Origin: Haliea salexigens DSM 19537 | GTDB lineage: Bacteria; Pseudomonadota; Gammaproteobacteria; Pseudomonadales; Halieaceae | Length of the DNA: 64,000 nt | Assembly (NCBI RefSeq): GCF_000423125.1 | Contig: NZ_AUHJ01000001.1 | Coordinates: 310,001 to 374,000 of the forward strand | Direction of reading: 5' to 3' | Part shown: positions 37,496 to 47,061 of the stretch, piece by piece | Position numbering within the stretch: position 1 is the stretch's first letter | Layout of the letters: each line of letters starts with the position of its first letter | Notes under the pieces: generated by a model | Told to the model about the DNA's origin: nothing | Database searches by the model: none | What the model saw: the letters and a program-made list of their open reading frames with translations, nothing else | Made by a program: the position numbers and the translations under genes

Positions 37496-38071
37496 ATGGA
37501 CGCTTTCAAAGCCCTGCACACACTGCCGCTGACCGACGTCAAGCGTATTCACCAGCCCGAGCTGCCGCGCGACCTGCAGCTATCCAGCCCCGCCAGCAAG
37601 GCGCTGCTGGACTTTGACTACAACGCCCCGCCGCTATTGGAAAGCAACACCGGTGTCGCTGAAGCGCTCATGCTCCTCGAGCGTGAGCACGCCAGCCTGA
37701 AGTTGGTCATTAACATGGATGAGCAGTTCAAAGGCATCATCACGCGCCGGGATCTGGTGTCATCGCGCCTGATGCAGATTGCAGTCGCCAGCGGCAAGGT
37801 GCGGCAGGACCTCACGGTCGGCGATGTCATGACCCCGTGCTCAACGCTACAGGGTGTGCGCCACGACCAGGTTCTACACGCGAGCGTTGGCAGGATCCTG
37901 CAAACGATGCAGCAGCTCGGTCAGGATTACCTGATGGTGATCGCCAACGATGGCATCAGCCTGCGCGGACTGCTCGATGCGCGACAGATCGCGCGGCGCC
38001 TGCATGTGGACTACCAGGACCACACCCAGGCGCGCACGTTTGCGGACATCTGTGAGGCCTTGCTGCACTAG
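37496..38071 (+). CDS. CBS-domain pair protein
   Basis: 191 residues. Two CBS motifs: about 47-100 (TGVAEALMLLEREHASLKLV, then GIITRRDLVSS) and 115-175 (VGDVMTPCSTLQGV, then RGLLDARQIARRL). CBS pairs bind adenosyl nucleotides and usually regulate other proteins; here no enzymatic or transport domain is attached. AAGGAG lies eight bases before ATG 37496. Similar stand-alone proteins occur in Pseudomonas relatives. Target unknown. Confidence 0.8.
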   Translation: MDAFKALHTLPLTDVKRIHQPELPRDLQLSSPASKALLDFDYNAPPLLESNTGVAEALMLLEREHASLKLVINMDEQFKGIITRRDLVSSRLMQIAVASGKVRQDLTVGDVMTPCSTLQGVRHDQVLHASVGRILQTMQQLGQDYLMVIANDGISLRGLLDARQIARRLHVDYQDHTQARTFADICEALLH

Positions 38072-38087
38072 CGGCCCCGGGAAGGCC

Positions 38088-39650
38088 CTAGGGACCCCCA
38101 GCCGCCTGCGCGGCTGCAGCGCGCATCTGCTGCATTTGCTGCATCTGTTGCATGATGCGGTCAATGGTGAAGCTCGCTGTCGGCTGGCGCGGCGGAAACT
38201 CGCGGAATGTTGCCAGCCACTTGCCGACCTCCTGCTGTACCGGCACAAACAGCCACAGCTGGTCGGCAAAGAAGCGCGAATACAAACCCGAGTCGATCGA
38301 GGTTTCGTAAGGATCGCTGCGCAGGTTAATGATACGCGGGAAGTTCAGTGCCTCCCGCGGGCCGGTCCAACCCTGCATCGCCCAGGCGAAATGCACCTTC
38401 CAGTCGCCCCAGCGCAGCGCATTGAAATTGGCGTTGTCATCGAAGTAGAACAGGGTGTCGCGTTTCCCCGGCCCCTCACCCGCCAGCAGTTCGGTCTGGT
38501 CGTAGCCATCGAGGTACACCTTGAATTCCCGGCCACCGACGCGGTGCCCGCCAAGCAACTTCTGCTTGATACCCGGCTCACCCGCCGCCGCAAGCAGCGT
38601 GGGCAACCAGTCCAGGTGAGAGAAGACGTCGTTGATGACGGTGCCGGGGGCGACTACGCCGGGCCAGCGGATCATCGCCGGAACGCGGAAGCCACCCTCC
38701 CAGGTCGAGCCCTTTTCGCCGCGAAATGGCTCCACGCCACCATCGGGATAGGTGTTGGTTTGCGCCCCGTTGTCCGTCGAGTAAATCACGATGGTATCGT
38801 CGGCGATACCCATCGCATCCAGTTTGTCCAACAGCTGGCCGACGTGATTATCGTGCTCCATAAGGCCATCGGCGTACAGGCCGTAGCCCGACGCGCCGTC
38901 CCATTGCGGCGCCAGGCGGGTCCAGTTATGCATGCGGGTAGCGTTGAACCAGACGAAGAACGGTTTGTCGTCGCGTTGGGCCCTGGTCATGAAATCCAGG
39001 GCCGCATCGGTAAACTCCTGGTCGACCGTCTCCATGCGTTTGCGATTCAGAGGCCCCGTATCCTCAATGCGTCCGTCCGCGTAGGAGCGAATAACGCCGC
39101 GCGGGGCGAAGCGCTTGCGGAATTCCGGGTCTTTTGGATAAAAATACGTTTCGGGTTCTTCCTCCGCATTCAGGTGGTACAGATTGCCGAGGAACTCGTC
39201 GAAGCCATGATTGCTCGGCAGGTATTCATCCTTGTCACCCAGGTGGTTCTTGCCAAACTGCCCGGTTGCATAGCCGTGGGGCTTGAGCAACTCCGCAATC
39301 GTCGGGTCCTCCGCCTGCAAACCGATCTCCGCCCCCGGCATGCCCACCTTAAGGAGGCCGGTGCGCAGGGGATGCTGCCCGGTGATAAATGCCGAGCGCC
39401 CGGCGGTGCAGCTCTGCTCACCATAGTAGTCTGTGAAGCGCGCACCCTGCTGAGCAATGCGATCAATATTTGGCGTGCTCCCGCCAAGCATACCCTGGTG
39501 GTAGGCGCTGAGGTTCGACCAGCCGATGTCGTCTCCCCAGATCACCAGAATATTGGGCTTTTTCGCCGCCGCAGTCACCGAGCAAACACCGAGCAGCAAA
39601 ACAGCCGCCAGCAGTCGAGTGGTATAACGGATCGGGTTACGCGTGCTCAT
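38088..39650 (-). CDS. Secreted sulfatase (arylsulfatase family)
   Basis: 520 residues. Signal peptide ending TAAAK, then the sulfatase N-terminus PNILVIWGDDIGW with metal-binding Asp40/Asp41. The active-site motif C81-T-A-G-R85 is the Cys-type site converted to formylglycine. Further: HPLRTGLLKVG, GQFGKNHLGD, and STDNGAQTNTYPDGG with metal-binding Asn. The C-terminus ends in a Gln/Met-rich stretch. Cys-type sulfatases need a formylglycine-generating enzyme, which is not in this window. Divergent from the S10 peptidase gene. Confidence 0.88.
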   Translation of the reverse strand: MSTRNPIRYTTRLLAAVLLLGVCSVTAAAKKPNILVIWGDDIGWSNLSAYHQGMLGGSTPNIDRIAQQGARFTDYYGEQSCTAGRSAFITGQHPLRTGLLKVGMPGAEIGLQAEDPTIAELLKPHGYATGQFGKNHLGDKDEYLPSNHGFDEFLGNLYHLNAEEEPETYFYPKDPEFRKRFAPRGVIRSYADGRIEDTGPLNRKRMETVDQEFTDAALDFMTRAQRDDKPFFVWFNATRMHNWTRLAPQWDGASGYGLYADGLMEHDNHVGQLLDKLDAMGIADDTIVIYSTDNGAQTNTYPDGGVEPFRGEKGSTWEGGFRVPAMIRWPGVVAPGTVINDVFSHLDWLPTLLAAAGEPGIKQKLLGGHRVGGREFKVYLDGYDQTELLAGEGPGKRDTLFYFDDNANFNALRWGDWKVHFAWAMQGWTGPREALNFPRIINLRSDPYETSIDSGLYSRFFADQLWLFVPVQQEVGKWLATFREFPPRQPTASFTIDRIMQQMQQMQQMRAAAAQAAGGP

Positions 39651-39865
39651 ACAAATCGCCTCAGGTCGAAGAACACGAGCATTAGGGCACGACTGACCAC
39701 CGTGTTGCCACTGTGCGACCGGGATCCACCGCGGCGGCACAAATACGCAAACCCGCTACCGCGGCACGCCGCAACGCCACGCTGCGGTCGCCGGCACGCA
39801 CTACGACATGCCGGCGCGCACGGGAATTGCTACAATCCCCGCGCCACATTGGAAGGGAACGCCCC

Positions 39866-41398
39866 ATGAAACTGCTGTTCATCAACCGTATTGCCCTGCT
39901 CCTGCCCCTGTGCCTCGGCGCCATACTGCTGCCGCAGGCAGTGACGGCGGACGAAAACACCGCGAGCGCACCACCCGAGGCCGCCGCAATTCCGGAACCC
40001 CTGCATGCAGAAAGCCGCGGGCGGGTGCGTATTGACGGCAAGAACATCGACTACCGGGCAACCGCCGGCACCCTGGAAATGAAAAACGATGACGGGGAAG
40101 TGATTGCGCATTACGGCTACACTGCCTATGTGCAAGAGGGCGCGGATTCCCGCGCCCGGCCGCTGCTGTTTGCCTACAACGGCGGGCCGGGCTCCGCATC
40201 CATGTGGCTGCACATGGGCATACTGGGCCCCCAGCGCACCGTGGTGGAAGACACGGCCTTCACCACGCAGGGGCCCTTTCGCTATGCCAATAATGAGTAC
40301 AGCATTCTCGACCGGGCCGACCTGGTCATGATCGACCCCGTCGGCACCGGGTTTTCGCGGGCGGTCGGCAAAGGCAAGAGTGAAGACTTCTGGGGGGTGA
40401 GCAACGACATCCACACAGTATCCGACTTCATCGCGCGCTATGTCACCGCGAACGGCCGCTGGACTTCACCCAAGTACCTGCTCGGCGAAAGCTACGGCGG
40501 CATACGCAGCGGCGGCGTCGCCTGGGACCTGCTCAGCCGCCACAGCATTGCGCTCGACGGTGTCGTGCTGGTGTCACCCTACATGGACTACGTAGCCGGC
40601 AATGCGGGCACACCGAACGATCTGCCCTACGTCAACTACCTCTCCACGTATGCGGCGACAGCCTGGTACCACGGCGTCAGCGAGTACCGCCCCGAGACCC
40701 TGGAGGAAATGGTGGCGGAAGCGGAGCGCTTCGCCATGGAGGAGTATGCACCGCTGCTGCTGCAGGGGCACGCCGCCAGTGCGTCTGCACGGCAGAACGT
40801 GTTGCAGGGCCTGCAGCGATTCACCGGCATCAGCGCCGACTACTGGGAGCGGGCCAACCTGCGCATCGACGAGGCGCGCTTTGCCAAGGAATTGCTGCGC
40901 GCCAAACGCAAGACCGTGGGGCGCATTGATTCCCGCTTCGTCGGCGATGCCATCAACCACGTGGCGGAAGATTTTTCCTACGATCCCTTCTTTCCCGCGG
41001 TGGGCCCTGCCTTCGTCGCCACCTTCAACGACTACTACCGTGAAGTTGTCGGGGTCAAAACCGACATGGCCTATGTGACTTCCGCGGGCCTGTGGCGGGA
41101 CTGGAAGCAGGAACACACCCACCCGGGCCCAGTGGGCACGCAACCCGTGGGCAATACTGCGGTCGACCTGGCCTACGCCATGACCCAGAACCCCCATATG
41201 CGCGTGCTGGTGCAACAGGGCTACTACGACCTCGCCACGCCGCTGGGTGCCACACGACACTTTCTGCAACATATCGACCTGCCCGACACACTGCGCAACA
41301 ACATCACCGAGGCCTACTACGAGGCGGGCCACATGATGTACCTGCACCCGCCGTCCATGGCCCGGTTCAAGGACGACCTGGCGAGCTTCATTCGCTAG
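39866..41398 (+). CDS. Secreted S10-family serine carboxypeptidase
   Basis: 510 residues. Signal peptide (1-28), then NGGPGSASMWLHMG (oxyanion region), the nucleophile Ser209 in GESYGG, acid in YYDLATPLGATRHF and His in EAGHMMYLHP, all S10 hallmarks. Removes C-terminal residues from peptides, presumably in the periplasm. GGAAGGGAA precedes ATG 39866. Its TAG stop shares the CTAG palindrome with the convergent ygfX-like stop. Confidence 0.88.
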   Translation: MKLLFINRIALLLPLCLGAILLPQAVTADENTASAPPEAAAIPEPLHAESRGRVRIDGKNIDYRATAGTLEMKNDDGEVIAHYGYTAYVQEGADSRARPLLFAYNGGPGSASMWLHMGILGPQRTVVEDTAFTTQGPFRYANNEYSILDRADLVMIDPVGTGFSRAVGKGKSEDFWGVSNDIHTVSDFIARYVTANGRWTSPKYLLGESYGGIRSGGVAWDLLSRHSIALDGVVLVSPYMDYVAGNAGTPNDLPYVNYLSTYAATAWYHGVSEYRPETLEEMVAEAERFAMEEYAPLLLQGHAASASARQNVLQGLQRFTGISADYWERANLRIDEARFAKELLRAKRKTVGRIDSRFVGDAINHVAEDFSYDPFFPAVGPAFVATFNDYYREVVGVKTDMAYVTSAGLWRDWKQEHTHPGPVGTQPVGNTAVDLAYAMTQNPHMRVLVQQGYYDLATPLGATRHFLQHIDLPDTLRNNITEAYYEAGHMMYLHPPSMARFKDDLASFIR

Positions 41399-41823
41399 CG
41401 GCGACCTTGCACCAGCCACCAGCGGCGCAGTGCGCGGTAGTCAGCATCGCTGAAATCCGCCGCCCAGAGCCAGAGGCTCTGGCGTCGCTGGCTGCCCAAA
41501 GGTATCCACTGCAGCACACAAACGCGCGACAGCAACACGCTGTGAGCGGTGATGGCAATCGGCGCCAGCGCACCGCGCGGCGTGCTGCTCAGCCAGCACT
41601 GGCTGCCCTGAATTTCCAGCTGCCAGTGGTAACTGGCGGCGGGCATTCCTGCGCGCGCAACGCCCACCCACAGCGGCAATGCCAGCACCGCGTACAGGCC
41701 GTAACCGCGTGCGGCCACTTCGGCAATGGCCAGCAGCAGGCACAGGCACAGCAGGCACCAGGCGGGACGTGGGCGTCGGTCAGTCCAGGTCAGGACGAGT
41801 AAAGGTGAGTATGCTGCGGACAA
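41395..41823 (-). CDS. YgfX/CptA-like membrane protein
   Basis: 142 residues: two adjacent hydrophobic segments (about 20-36 and 41-58) and a C-terminal beta domain with WQLEIQGSQCWLSS and LWLWAADFSDADYRALRRWWLV. This arrangement and its place directly after sdhE match YgfX. The start is uncertain: TTG 41823 lies 44 bases inside sdhE. YgfX homologues are reported to act with YgfY/SdhE and on cytoskeletal or flavinylation processes. Confidence 0.65.
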   Translation of the reverse strand: MSAAYSPLLVLTWTDRRPRPAWCLLCLCLLLAIAEVAARGYGLYAVLALPLWVGVARAGMPAASYHWQLEIQGSQCWLSSTPRGALAPIAITAHSVLLSRVCVLQWIPLGSQRRQSLWLWAADFSDADYRALRRWWLVQGRR

Positions 41824-42040
41824 TAGCGGCCAACTCCGGGTCGTCGGGCATTTCCCTGCTCAGGAACCAGCCGAACAACTCCTGATCCTCGCAGAGCATC
41901 AGTTGCCGGTAGCGCTCGCGGTCGATGGCATCGAGCTGGGGGTAGCACTGGTTGACGAAGGGCTCCAGCACCAGGTCAAGCTCCAGCATGCCGCGCCGAC
42001 TGGCCCAGCGCATGCGATTGTGTTCTTCCGTGTCGAGCAT
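41780..42040 (-). CDS. sdhE: Succinate dehydrogenase flavinylation factor SdhE
   Basis: 86 residues, five-helix DUF339 fold. The signature R16-G17-M-L-E20-LD, needed for FAD attachment to SdhA, is intact, as is ELFGWFLSR later. The start is set at ATG 42040; two ATGs 4 and 10 codons upstream are in frame. Helps covalent flavin insertion into succinate dehydrogenase/fumarate reductase. Confidence 0.9.
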   Translation of the reverse strand: MLDTEEHNRMRWASRRGMLELDLVLEPFVNQCYPQLDAIDRERYRQLMLCEDQELFGWFLSREMPDDPELAAIVRSILTFTRPDLD

Positions 42041-42078
42041 GACAGCCCCCATGCAGTACGCAAACATCAAAAACCGCT

Positions 42079-42084
42079 ATTATA
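42079..42084 (-). promoter_or_regulatory. Putative -10 element for sdhE
   Basis: Minus-strand TATAAT, a perfect -10 hexamer, 39 bases upstream of the sdhE ATG. It sits in the perfect palindrome CGCTAT-T-ATAGCG (42075-42087) in the divergent sdhE/ygfZ gap. The -35 is poor. Confidence 0.4.
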
Positions 42085-42151
42085 GCGTGTCGCCGTCACG
42101 CAAGGCTAAGCCGTGGCCGTTTTCCATCGCACAGGAGGCGCAGTAGGTACC

Positions 42152-43123
42152 GTGTCAGACAAGCAGAACACCCACAGCAGCGCCGCAGGGCTGTCCCTGA
42201 CCCGGCTGCAATCGGAAGCACTACTGGAGGTGAGCGGACCCGATGCCGTGAACTTCCTGCACAATCAGGCCAGCTGTGATATTCGCCAGCTCAACACCGG
42301 CCGGGCGTGCTACGGCAGCTTTTGCAATCCGCAGGGACGCGTGCTCGCCGACTTTATCGCCCTCGCGGTCACCGCCGACACCCTACTGTTGCGACTGCAG
42401 CGGGATATTCTTGCGCGCACGCTGGAGAGCCTCGGTCGGTTTGCCGTATTTTCCAAAGTCACGCTGCGCGATGCCACGGAGGACTGGCAGCTGTTGGGGC
42501 TTCAGGGGGAGAACTGGCAGGCAGCCCTGCGCGAGCACGTCGCCGAAATCCCTGAAGACGCTCTGGACTGGACGGCAGCGCCCGGAACCCTGTTGCTGCG
42601 ACCGACTACCGACCCGCAGGCGCTTGAACTCTGGGTGCGCGTGGCGGCAGAGGGGGCCCTTGCTGAAGCGCTCATGACGCAAAGCACGTCACAGCCGGAC
42701 GAAGAAAAGTGGCAAGCCGCGAACCTGCGTCAGGGCATTGCGCGACTGCAGGCAACCACCAGCGGCGAGTTCCTGCCACAACAGCTGAACTACGACCTCT
42801 GCGGGCACATCAACTTCCGCAAGGGCTGCTACCCCGGACAGGAAGTGATCGCGCGCATGCACTACAAGGGCAAGGCCAAACGTCGCATGCTGCTGATGAC
42901 TCTCCCCGCCGACGCCAATCTGCAGGCGGGTGCCCCCGTGTACCGGGCCGGCCAGGACCAGGCAGCGGGTGCCGTGATCAATACGGCACTGGCGAGCGAC
43001 GAAGAGCGCCTGGTGCTGGTGACAACAACCGCAACAGCCGCCGAAGACGGCCTCTACACGGCCCCCGAAGCCAGCGTCCCGCTGCAGGTGCTGACGCTAC
43101 CCTATTCGGTACCGTTTGGTTGA
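42152..43123 (+). CDS. ygfZ: Folate-binding Fe-S maintenance protein YgfZ
   Basis: 323 residues, GcvT-like fold. The family signature K224-G-C226-Y-P-G-Q230 with [15 protein letters not shown] is present, plus [13 protein letters not shown] near residue 35. Folate-dependent factor supporting certain Fe-S enzymes. GTG 42152 is my start; AGGAGG is somewhat far upstream, so a GTG at 42113 remains possible. Its 3' end overlaps convergent ung by 22 bases. Confidence 0.9.
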   Translation: MSDKQNTHSSAAGLSLTRLQSEALLEVSGPDAVNFLHNQASCDIRQLNTGRACYGSFCNPQGRVLADFIALAVTADTLLLRLQRDILARTLESLGRFAVFSKVTLRDATEDWQLLGLQGENWQAALREHVAEIPEDALDWTAAPGTLLLRPTTDPQALELWVRVAAEGALAEALMTQSTSQPDEEKWQAANLRQGIARLQATTSGEFLPQQLNYDLCGHINFRKGCYPGQEVIARMHYKGKAKRRMLLMTLPADANLQAGAPVYRAGQDQAAGAVINTALASDEERLVLVTTTATAAEDGLYTAPEASVPLQVLTLPYSVPFG

Positions 43124-43803
43124 GGCGGAAGCTGCCAGTCGACGGGTGGCTGGCCGTGTGCCGCCAACCACGCATTCGCTGCACTGAAATGCCCACAGCC
43201 AATAAAGCCGCGGTACGCGCTCAGCGGTGAGGGGTGTGGGGCCGTGAGCACACAATGACGCTCGCGGTCTATCGCGGCGCCCTTGCGCTGGGCGTAGCTG
43301 CCCCACAGCATGAAGACAACGCCGCTACGCTCGCGGTTGACCAGCTCCACCACCCGATCAGTGAACTGCTCCCATCCCTTGCCCTGGTGTGAGGCCGCGC
43401 GGCCTGCCGCGACCGTCAGTACGCTGTTCAGCAGCAGCACACCCTGATCGGCCCAGCGGGTGAGGCTACCGTGCGCCGGCCGCACGATGCCGAGGTCACG
43501 CTCGATCTCCTTGAAGATATTCTGCAGAGATGGCGGCGTGGCAACGCCCGGTCGCACAGAGAAGCACAGGCCGTGGGCCTGACCGGGGCCGTGATACGGG
43601 TCCTGCCCAAGAATAACGACCCGGGTACGCTCCAGCGGGGTGTGGGCAAAAGCGTTGAAGATTTCGGCGCCGGGGGGAAAGACCTGCACACCGGCGGCTT
43701 TCTCCGCACCCAGAAACGCCCTGAGTTCCCGCATATAGGGCTTTTCGAACTCAGGCGCCAGGTGCTTCAGCCAGCTCGCTTCAAGCTGTATCGAAGCAGA
43801 CAC
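43102..43803 (-). CDS. ung: Uracil-DNA glycosylase
   Basis: 233 residues, family 1 [25 protein letters not shown] carries the water-activating Asp; LLLNSVLTV has the uracil-binding Asn; [14 protein letters not shown] has the catalytic His and leucine-intercalation loop. It starts only three bases after the cofCGH stop, so it is probably read from the F420 operon message, possibly with its own promoter inside cofCGH. Confidence 0.95.
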   Translation of the reverse strand: MSASIQLEASWLKHLAPEFEKPYMRELRAFLGAEKAAGVQVFPPGAEIFNAFAHTPLERTRVVILGQDPYHGPGQAHGLCFSVRPGVATPPSLQNIFKEIERDLGIVRPAHGSLTRWADQGVLLLNSVLTVAAGRAASHQGKGWEQFTDRVVELVNRERSGVVFMLWGSYAQRKGAAIDRERHCVLTAPHPSPLSAYRGFIGCGHFSAANAWLAAHGQPPVDWQLPPQPNGTE

Positions 43804-43806
43804 GGC

Positions 43807-46800
43807 TCAGTTGCAGGCCGCCATCATCACCACCTGCTCCGGCGGCATAGCGGCGGGGACATCGACGTGCGGCAAGAGCCGTTTATCCCGGGCGTGCTTG
43901 CCTGCATCGGCGTTCTCTATGGGCACCAGGGGAATCGCCCGGTTGGCCACGGTGCGCCGCTCGGCGGCTGCATCCCCGTAAAGCGTGGTGCGCAAGCGGG
44001 GATTGCGACCCAGTGCGTGAATCCGCGCCTCCATGACATCCGGTGCCCACTCCTGTCCGTGCGCAGCGCCGGCAGCGCGGGTAATGCTCTCGTTCATCAG
44101 CGTGCCGCCAAGGTCGTTAGCGCCGGCATTCAGGCACACGTCCACCCCCGCCTCGCCCATTTTCACCCAGGACGTCTGAATGTTGTCGATGAAGCCGTTC
44201 AGCACCAGCCGCGACACCGCATGCATCAGCACCGCCTCGCGGAAGGTAGGACCGCGGCGGGCCTTGCCACGCAGGTACATAGGGGCTTCCATGTGCACAA
44301 ACGGTAGCGGCACCAGTTCGGTAAACCCTCCCGTACGGGCCTGTACAGCGCGTAGCTGCAACAGGTGGCGCGCCCAGTGCTGCGGTTGTTCTATATGGCC
44401 GTACATGATGGTGGCTGTGGTACGAAACCCGAGGCTGTGGGCCGTCTCCATCACCTCCAGCCACTGCGCCGTGTTCAGCTTGTCCGGGCAGAGGGTGGCA
44501 CGCACATCGTCGTCGAGGATTTCCGCCGCAGTGCCCGGTAGAGTACCGAGGCCCGCCGCCTTCAGCTGGCGCAGGTAATCCGCCAGGGTCAGGCCCAGGG
44601 TCGCCGCCCCCTGCCACACCTCCAGCGGGGAGAATGCATGAATATGCATATCAGGCGTGGCGGCGCGCACCGTGGCCAGAATGTCCAGATACGTCTGGCC
44701 GGTGTAGGCCGGGTGAATGCCCCCCTGCATGCACACTTCGGTGGCACCTCGCGCCCACGCCTCGCGGCAGCGCCGGGCGATCTCCGGGGCGCTGATATCA
44801 TAGGGCCGGCCGCGCAGCTCTTCCGTGTGCTTGCCTTTGGAAAAGGCGCAGAACTGGCACTTGAAATAGCAGACGTTGGTGTAGTTGATGTTGCGGTTGA
44901 TGACATAGCTCACGTCATCACCACAGCGCGCGCGGCGCAGGCGATCGGCGGCATCCACCACAAAACGGAACTCCGCGCCCCGCGCCGCAAACAGCCGCAC
45001 CACATCGGCCTCACCGAGCGGCTCCGCGCGCTCGCAACGTTCCACCACCGCGCGCAGCTCGGATGACACCGCAAAGGCACTCTGCGGCGCCGACAGCAAC
45101 TCTGCCTCAACCGCTGGCAGCGGCGCCTCTTCACCGGGCACCCAGCCATCGCGCCGCGCAAACCCGCCTGCATCCTGCTGCCTGAGCACCGGGGTTCGCA
45201 GCGCCGGGTCCAACCACTGTTCCGGCTGCTGCACATACGCGGGATAGATGGTGAGCCGCTGTTCCAGAAACTTGCCTGCCGCCGCGGTTTCCCGCGCGAG
45301 GTGCTCAAGGTGTGGCCAGGGCGCTTCCGGATTGACGTGGTCCGGCGTGACCGGTGAGACGCCACCCCAATCATTAATGCCGGCCGCGAGCAACTGCGGC
45401 AACACGCCGGGGCTTAAGTTGGGCGGCGCCTGCAGGTTCATGCTGGCGCCGAAAATAATGCGCGCCACCGCCAGGGTCCAGAGCAGGTCTTCAAGGTCGG
45501 GCTCTGGCGCACGGGCCATGAGGGTGCCGGGTTTGGCACGGAAATTCTGGACGATCACCTCCTGCAGGTGACCGTACTGCTCGTGCACGCGGCGCAGCGC
45601 AAGCAGGGACTCGATGCGTTCACGGCGCGTTTCACCGATGCCAATCAGAATACCGGAGGTAAAAGGCACGGCAGCCTCACCGGCCAATTGCAGGGTGCGC
45701 AGACGTTCCGCGGGTAACTTGTCCGGGGAACCGTAGTGCGGCATCCCCTTCGCACACAGACGCTCGGAAGCGGACTCCAGCATGATGCCCATAGAGGCGC
45801 TGACGGGGCGCAGCGCCGCGATTTCCTCTGCGGTCATGCAGCCCGCATTGATATGTGGCAACAGGCCGGTTTCGTCCAGAATGCGCCCGGCCACATGGGC
45901 CACGTATTCCAGCGTGGTGGCAAAGCCCATTTCAGCAAGCGCCTCACGCGCGGCGCGGTAGCGCAGTTCGGGCTTCTCACCCAGGGTCAGCAACGCCTCC
46001 TGGCAACCCTGGGCAGCGCCCTCCCGGCACAGTGCCAGAACCTCATCCACGCTGAGATAGGGTGAGGCAACCTGCTTCGGTGTCGTCGCGAAGGTGCAGT
46101 AATGGCAGACGTCCCGGCACAGTCGCGTGAGCGGCACGAAGACCTTGCGCGAGTAGGTCACCACATGCCCGTGCCCGCGATCGCGCAGCTCACCCGCCAG
46201 CGCCACGAGGTCGGGGGTGTCAGTACATTCAGCCAGCGACAGGCAGTCCGCTTCAGAGGGGAGCGCGCCGGTCATCAGATCGGCGCGCAAGGCGGCCAGA
46301 CCGACGCGCGCCGCAGCACCGCCCTCTGCACTGCTACGGAGACGCGCCGAGGCGTATTGCGCCAGCCAGCCGCGGGTGTGTGCACCCAGCTCGGCAGTAG
46401 TCGAGGCGCACAGGCGTTCAATATCCACGGGGGTATCGATGTCACGTGCCAGGCCGGCGCGCAGCAACGCCCCCGCCGCTAGCTGCTGAGCGCGTGCCCA
46501 GCCCAGGTGCAGCGCGCAGGAGCCGGTACCGAACGCAAACTGCGGCGCTAGCCGGGCCTTGAACAACATCAGGTTGGTGCCGGTACCAGCTTCGTCGCTG
46601 CCGACAAGCAGGCCACTGGCAGCTTCAGGGCGCGCCAGTGCCGCGTCGAGGTCGGCAGCGCCCAGAAATGGCAGGTCGGCGTGCATGACCATCAACAGGG
46701 CATCGGGGTCCTGCAATTCCGAACGTAAGCGCTGACAGGCGGCGGTGAGCACCTGGTTCAGTGCCTGCAGGGGGAAAGATGCCATTGCGCCGCCTGCCGC

Positions 46801-47061
46801 GGAGCCAGCGGCGGCCGCCAGCAAGCCGGACTCCGACCACAGTCGCGCCTTGTTCACCGTCACCAGCGTCGCTGCTTCCGGTTCATCGGAGATCACGGTA
46901 ATCGAGGCCACCGCAGGGTGTGCCGCCAGAACGGCCAGCACGTCACCCGCCATCGCCAGCACCAGGTCGCGACGCTGTACCGATGCCAACGTCTCAGCGA
47001 GACGGCTCTTCGCCGTGTCCAGGCGCTTCAACGGCAGAACCACGTGCACCGGTGTGGTCAC
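43807..47061 (-). CDS. cofC-cofG-cofH: CofC-CofG-CofH fusion: F420 guanylyltransferase and Fo synthase
   Basis: 1084 residues, three enzymes in one chain. Residues 1-225 are a CofC/FbiD-like nucleotidyltransferase (VVLPLKRLDTAKSRLAETL start, HADLPFLG acidic site, SDEAGTGTNLMLF), which activates a C3 phospho-acid with GTP. About 265-610 is CofG, a radical-SAM domain with C315-x3-C319-x2-C322. About 670-1045 is CofH with C731-x3-C735-x2-C738. CofG and CofH together make the deazaflavin Fo from tyrosine and the flavin precursor 5-amino-6-ribitylamino-uracil. Residues 226-264 and 611-668 look like linkers. Actinobacterial FbiC is only CofG-CofH, so the N-terminal CofC is an addition. Both radical-SAM clusters are intact, and each domain has near-normal length. 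Start ATG 47061 overlaps the cofD stop. Confidence 0.92.
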   Translation of the reverse strand: MTTPVHVVLPLKRLDTAKSRLAETLASVQRRDLVLAMAGDVLAVLAAHPAVASITVISDEPEAATLVTVNKARLWSESGLLAAAAGSAAGGAMASFPLQALNQVLTAACQRLRSELQDPDALLMVMHADLPFLGAADLDAALARPEAASGLLVGSDEAGTGTNLMLFKARLAPQFAFGTGSCALHLGWARAQQLAAGALLRAGLARDIDTPVDIERLCASTTAELGAHTRGWLAQYASARLRSSAEGGAAARVGLAALRADLMTGALPSEADCLSLAECTDTPDLVALAGELRDRGHGHVVTYSRKVFVPLTRLCRDVCHYCTFATTPKQVASPYLSVDEVLALCREGAAQGCQEALLTLGEKPELRYRAAREALAEMGFATTLEYVAHVAGRILDETGLLPHINAGCMTAEEIAALRPVSASMGIMLESASERLCAKGMPHYGSPDKLPAERLRTLQLAGEAAVPFTSGILIGIGETRRERIESLLALRRVHEQYGHLQEVIVQNFRAKPGTLMARAPEPDLEDLLWTLAVARIIFGASMNLQAPPNLSPGVLPQLLAAGINDWGGVSPVTPDHVNPEAPWPHLEHLARETAAAGKFLEQRLTIYPAYVQQPEQWLDPALRTPVLRQQDAGGFARRDGWVPGEEAPLPAVEAELLSAPQSAFAVSSELRAVVERCERAEPLGEADVVRLFAARGAEFRFVVDAADRLRRARCGDDVSYVINRNINYTNVCYFKCQFCAFSKGKHTEELRGRPYDISAPEIARRCREAWARGATEVCMQGGIHPAYTGQTYLDILATVRAATPDMHIHAFSPLEVWQGAATLGLTLADYLRQLKAAGLGTLPGTAAEILDDDVRATLCPDKLNTAQWLEVMETAHSLGFRTTATIMYGHIEQPQHWARHLLQLRAVQARTGGFTELVPLPFVHMEAPMYLRGKARRGPTFREAVLMHAVSRLVLNGFIDNIQTSWVKMGEAGVDVCLNAGANDLGGTLMNESITRAAGAAHGQEWAPDVMEARIHALGRNPRLRTTLYGDAAAERRTVANRAIPLVPIENADAGKHARDKRLLPHVDVPAAMPPEQVVMMAACN

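Noticed and set aside
37950-39869. 639-codon plus-strand open frame
   Set aside because: Antisense to the sulfatase gene, which carries an intact signal peptide and active site.
43807-47061. Possible frameshift-free artefact joining cofC to cofGH
   Set aside because: The reading frame is continuous with sensible linkers and all cluster Cys residues are intact; nothing in the sequence suggests an assembly error.
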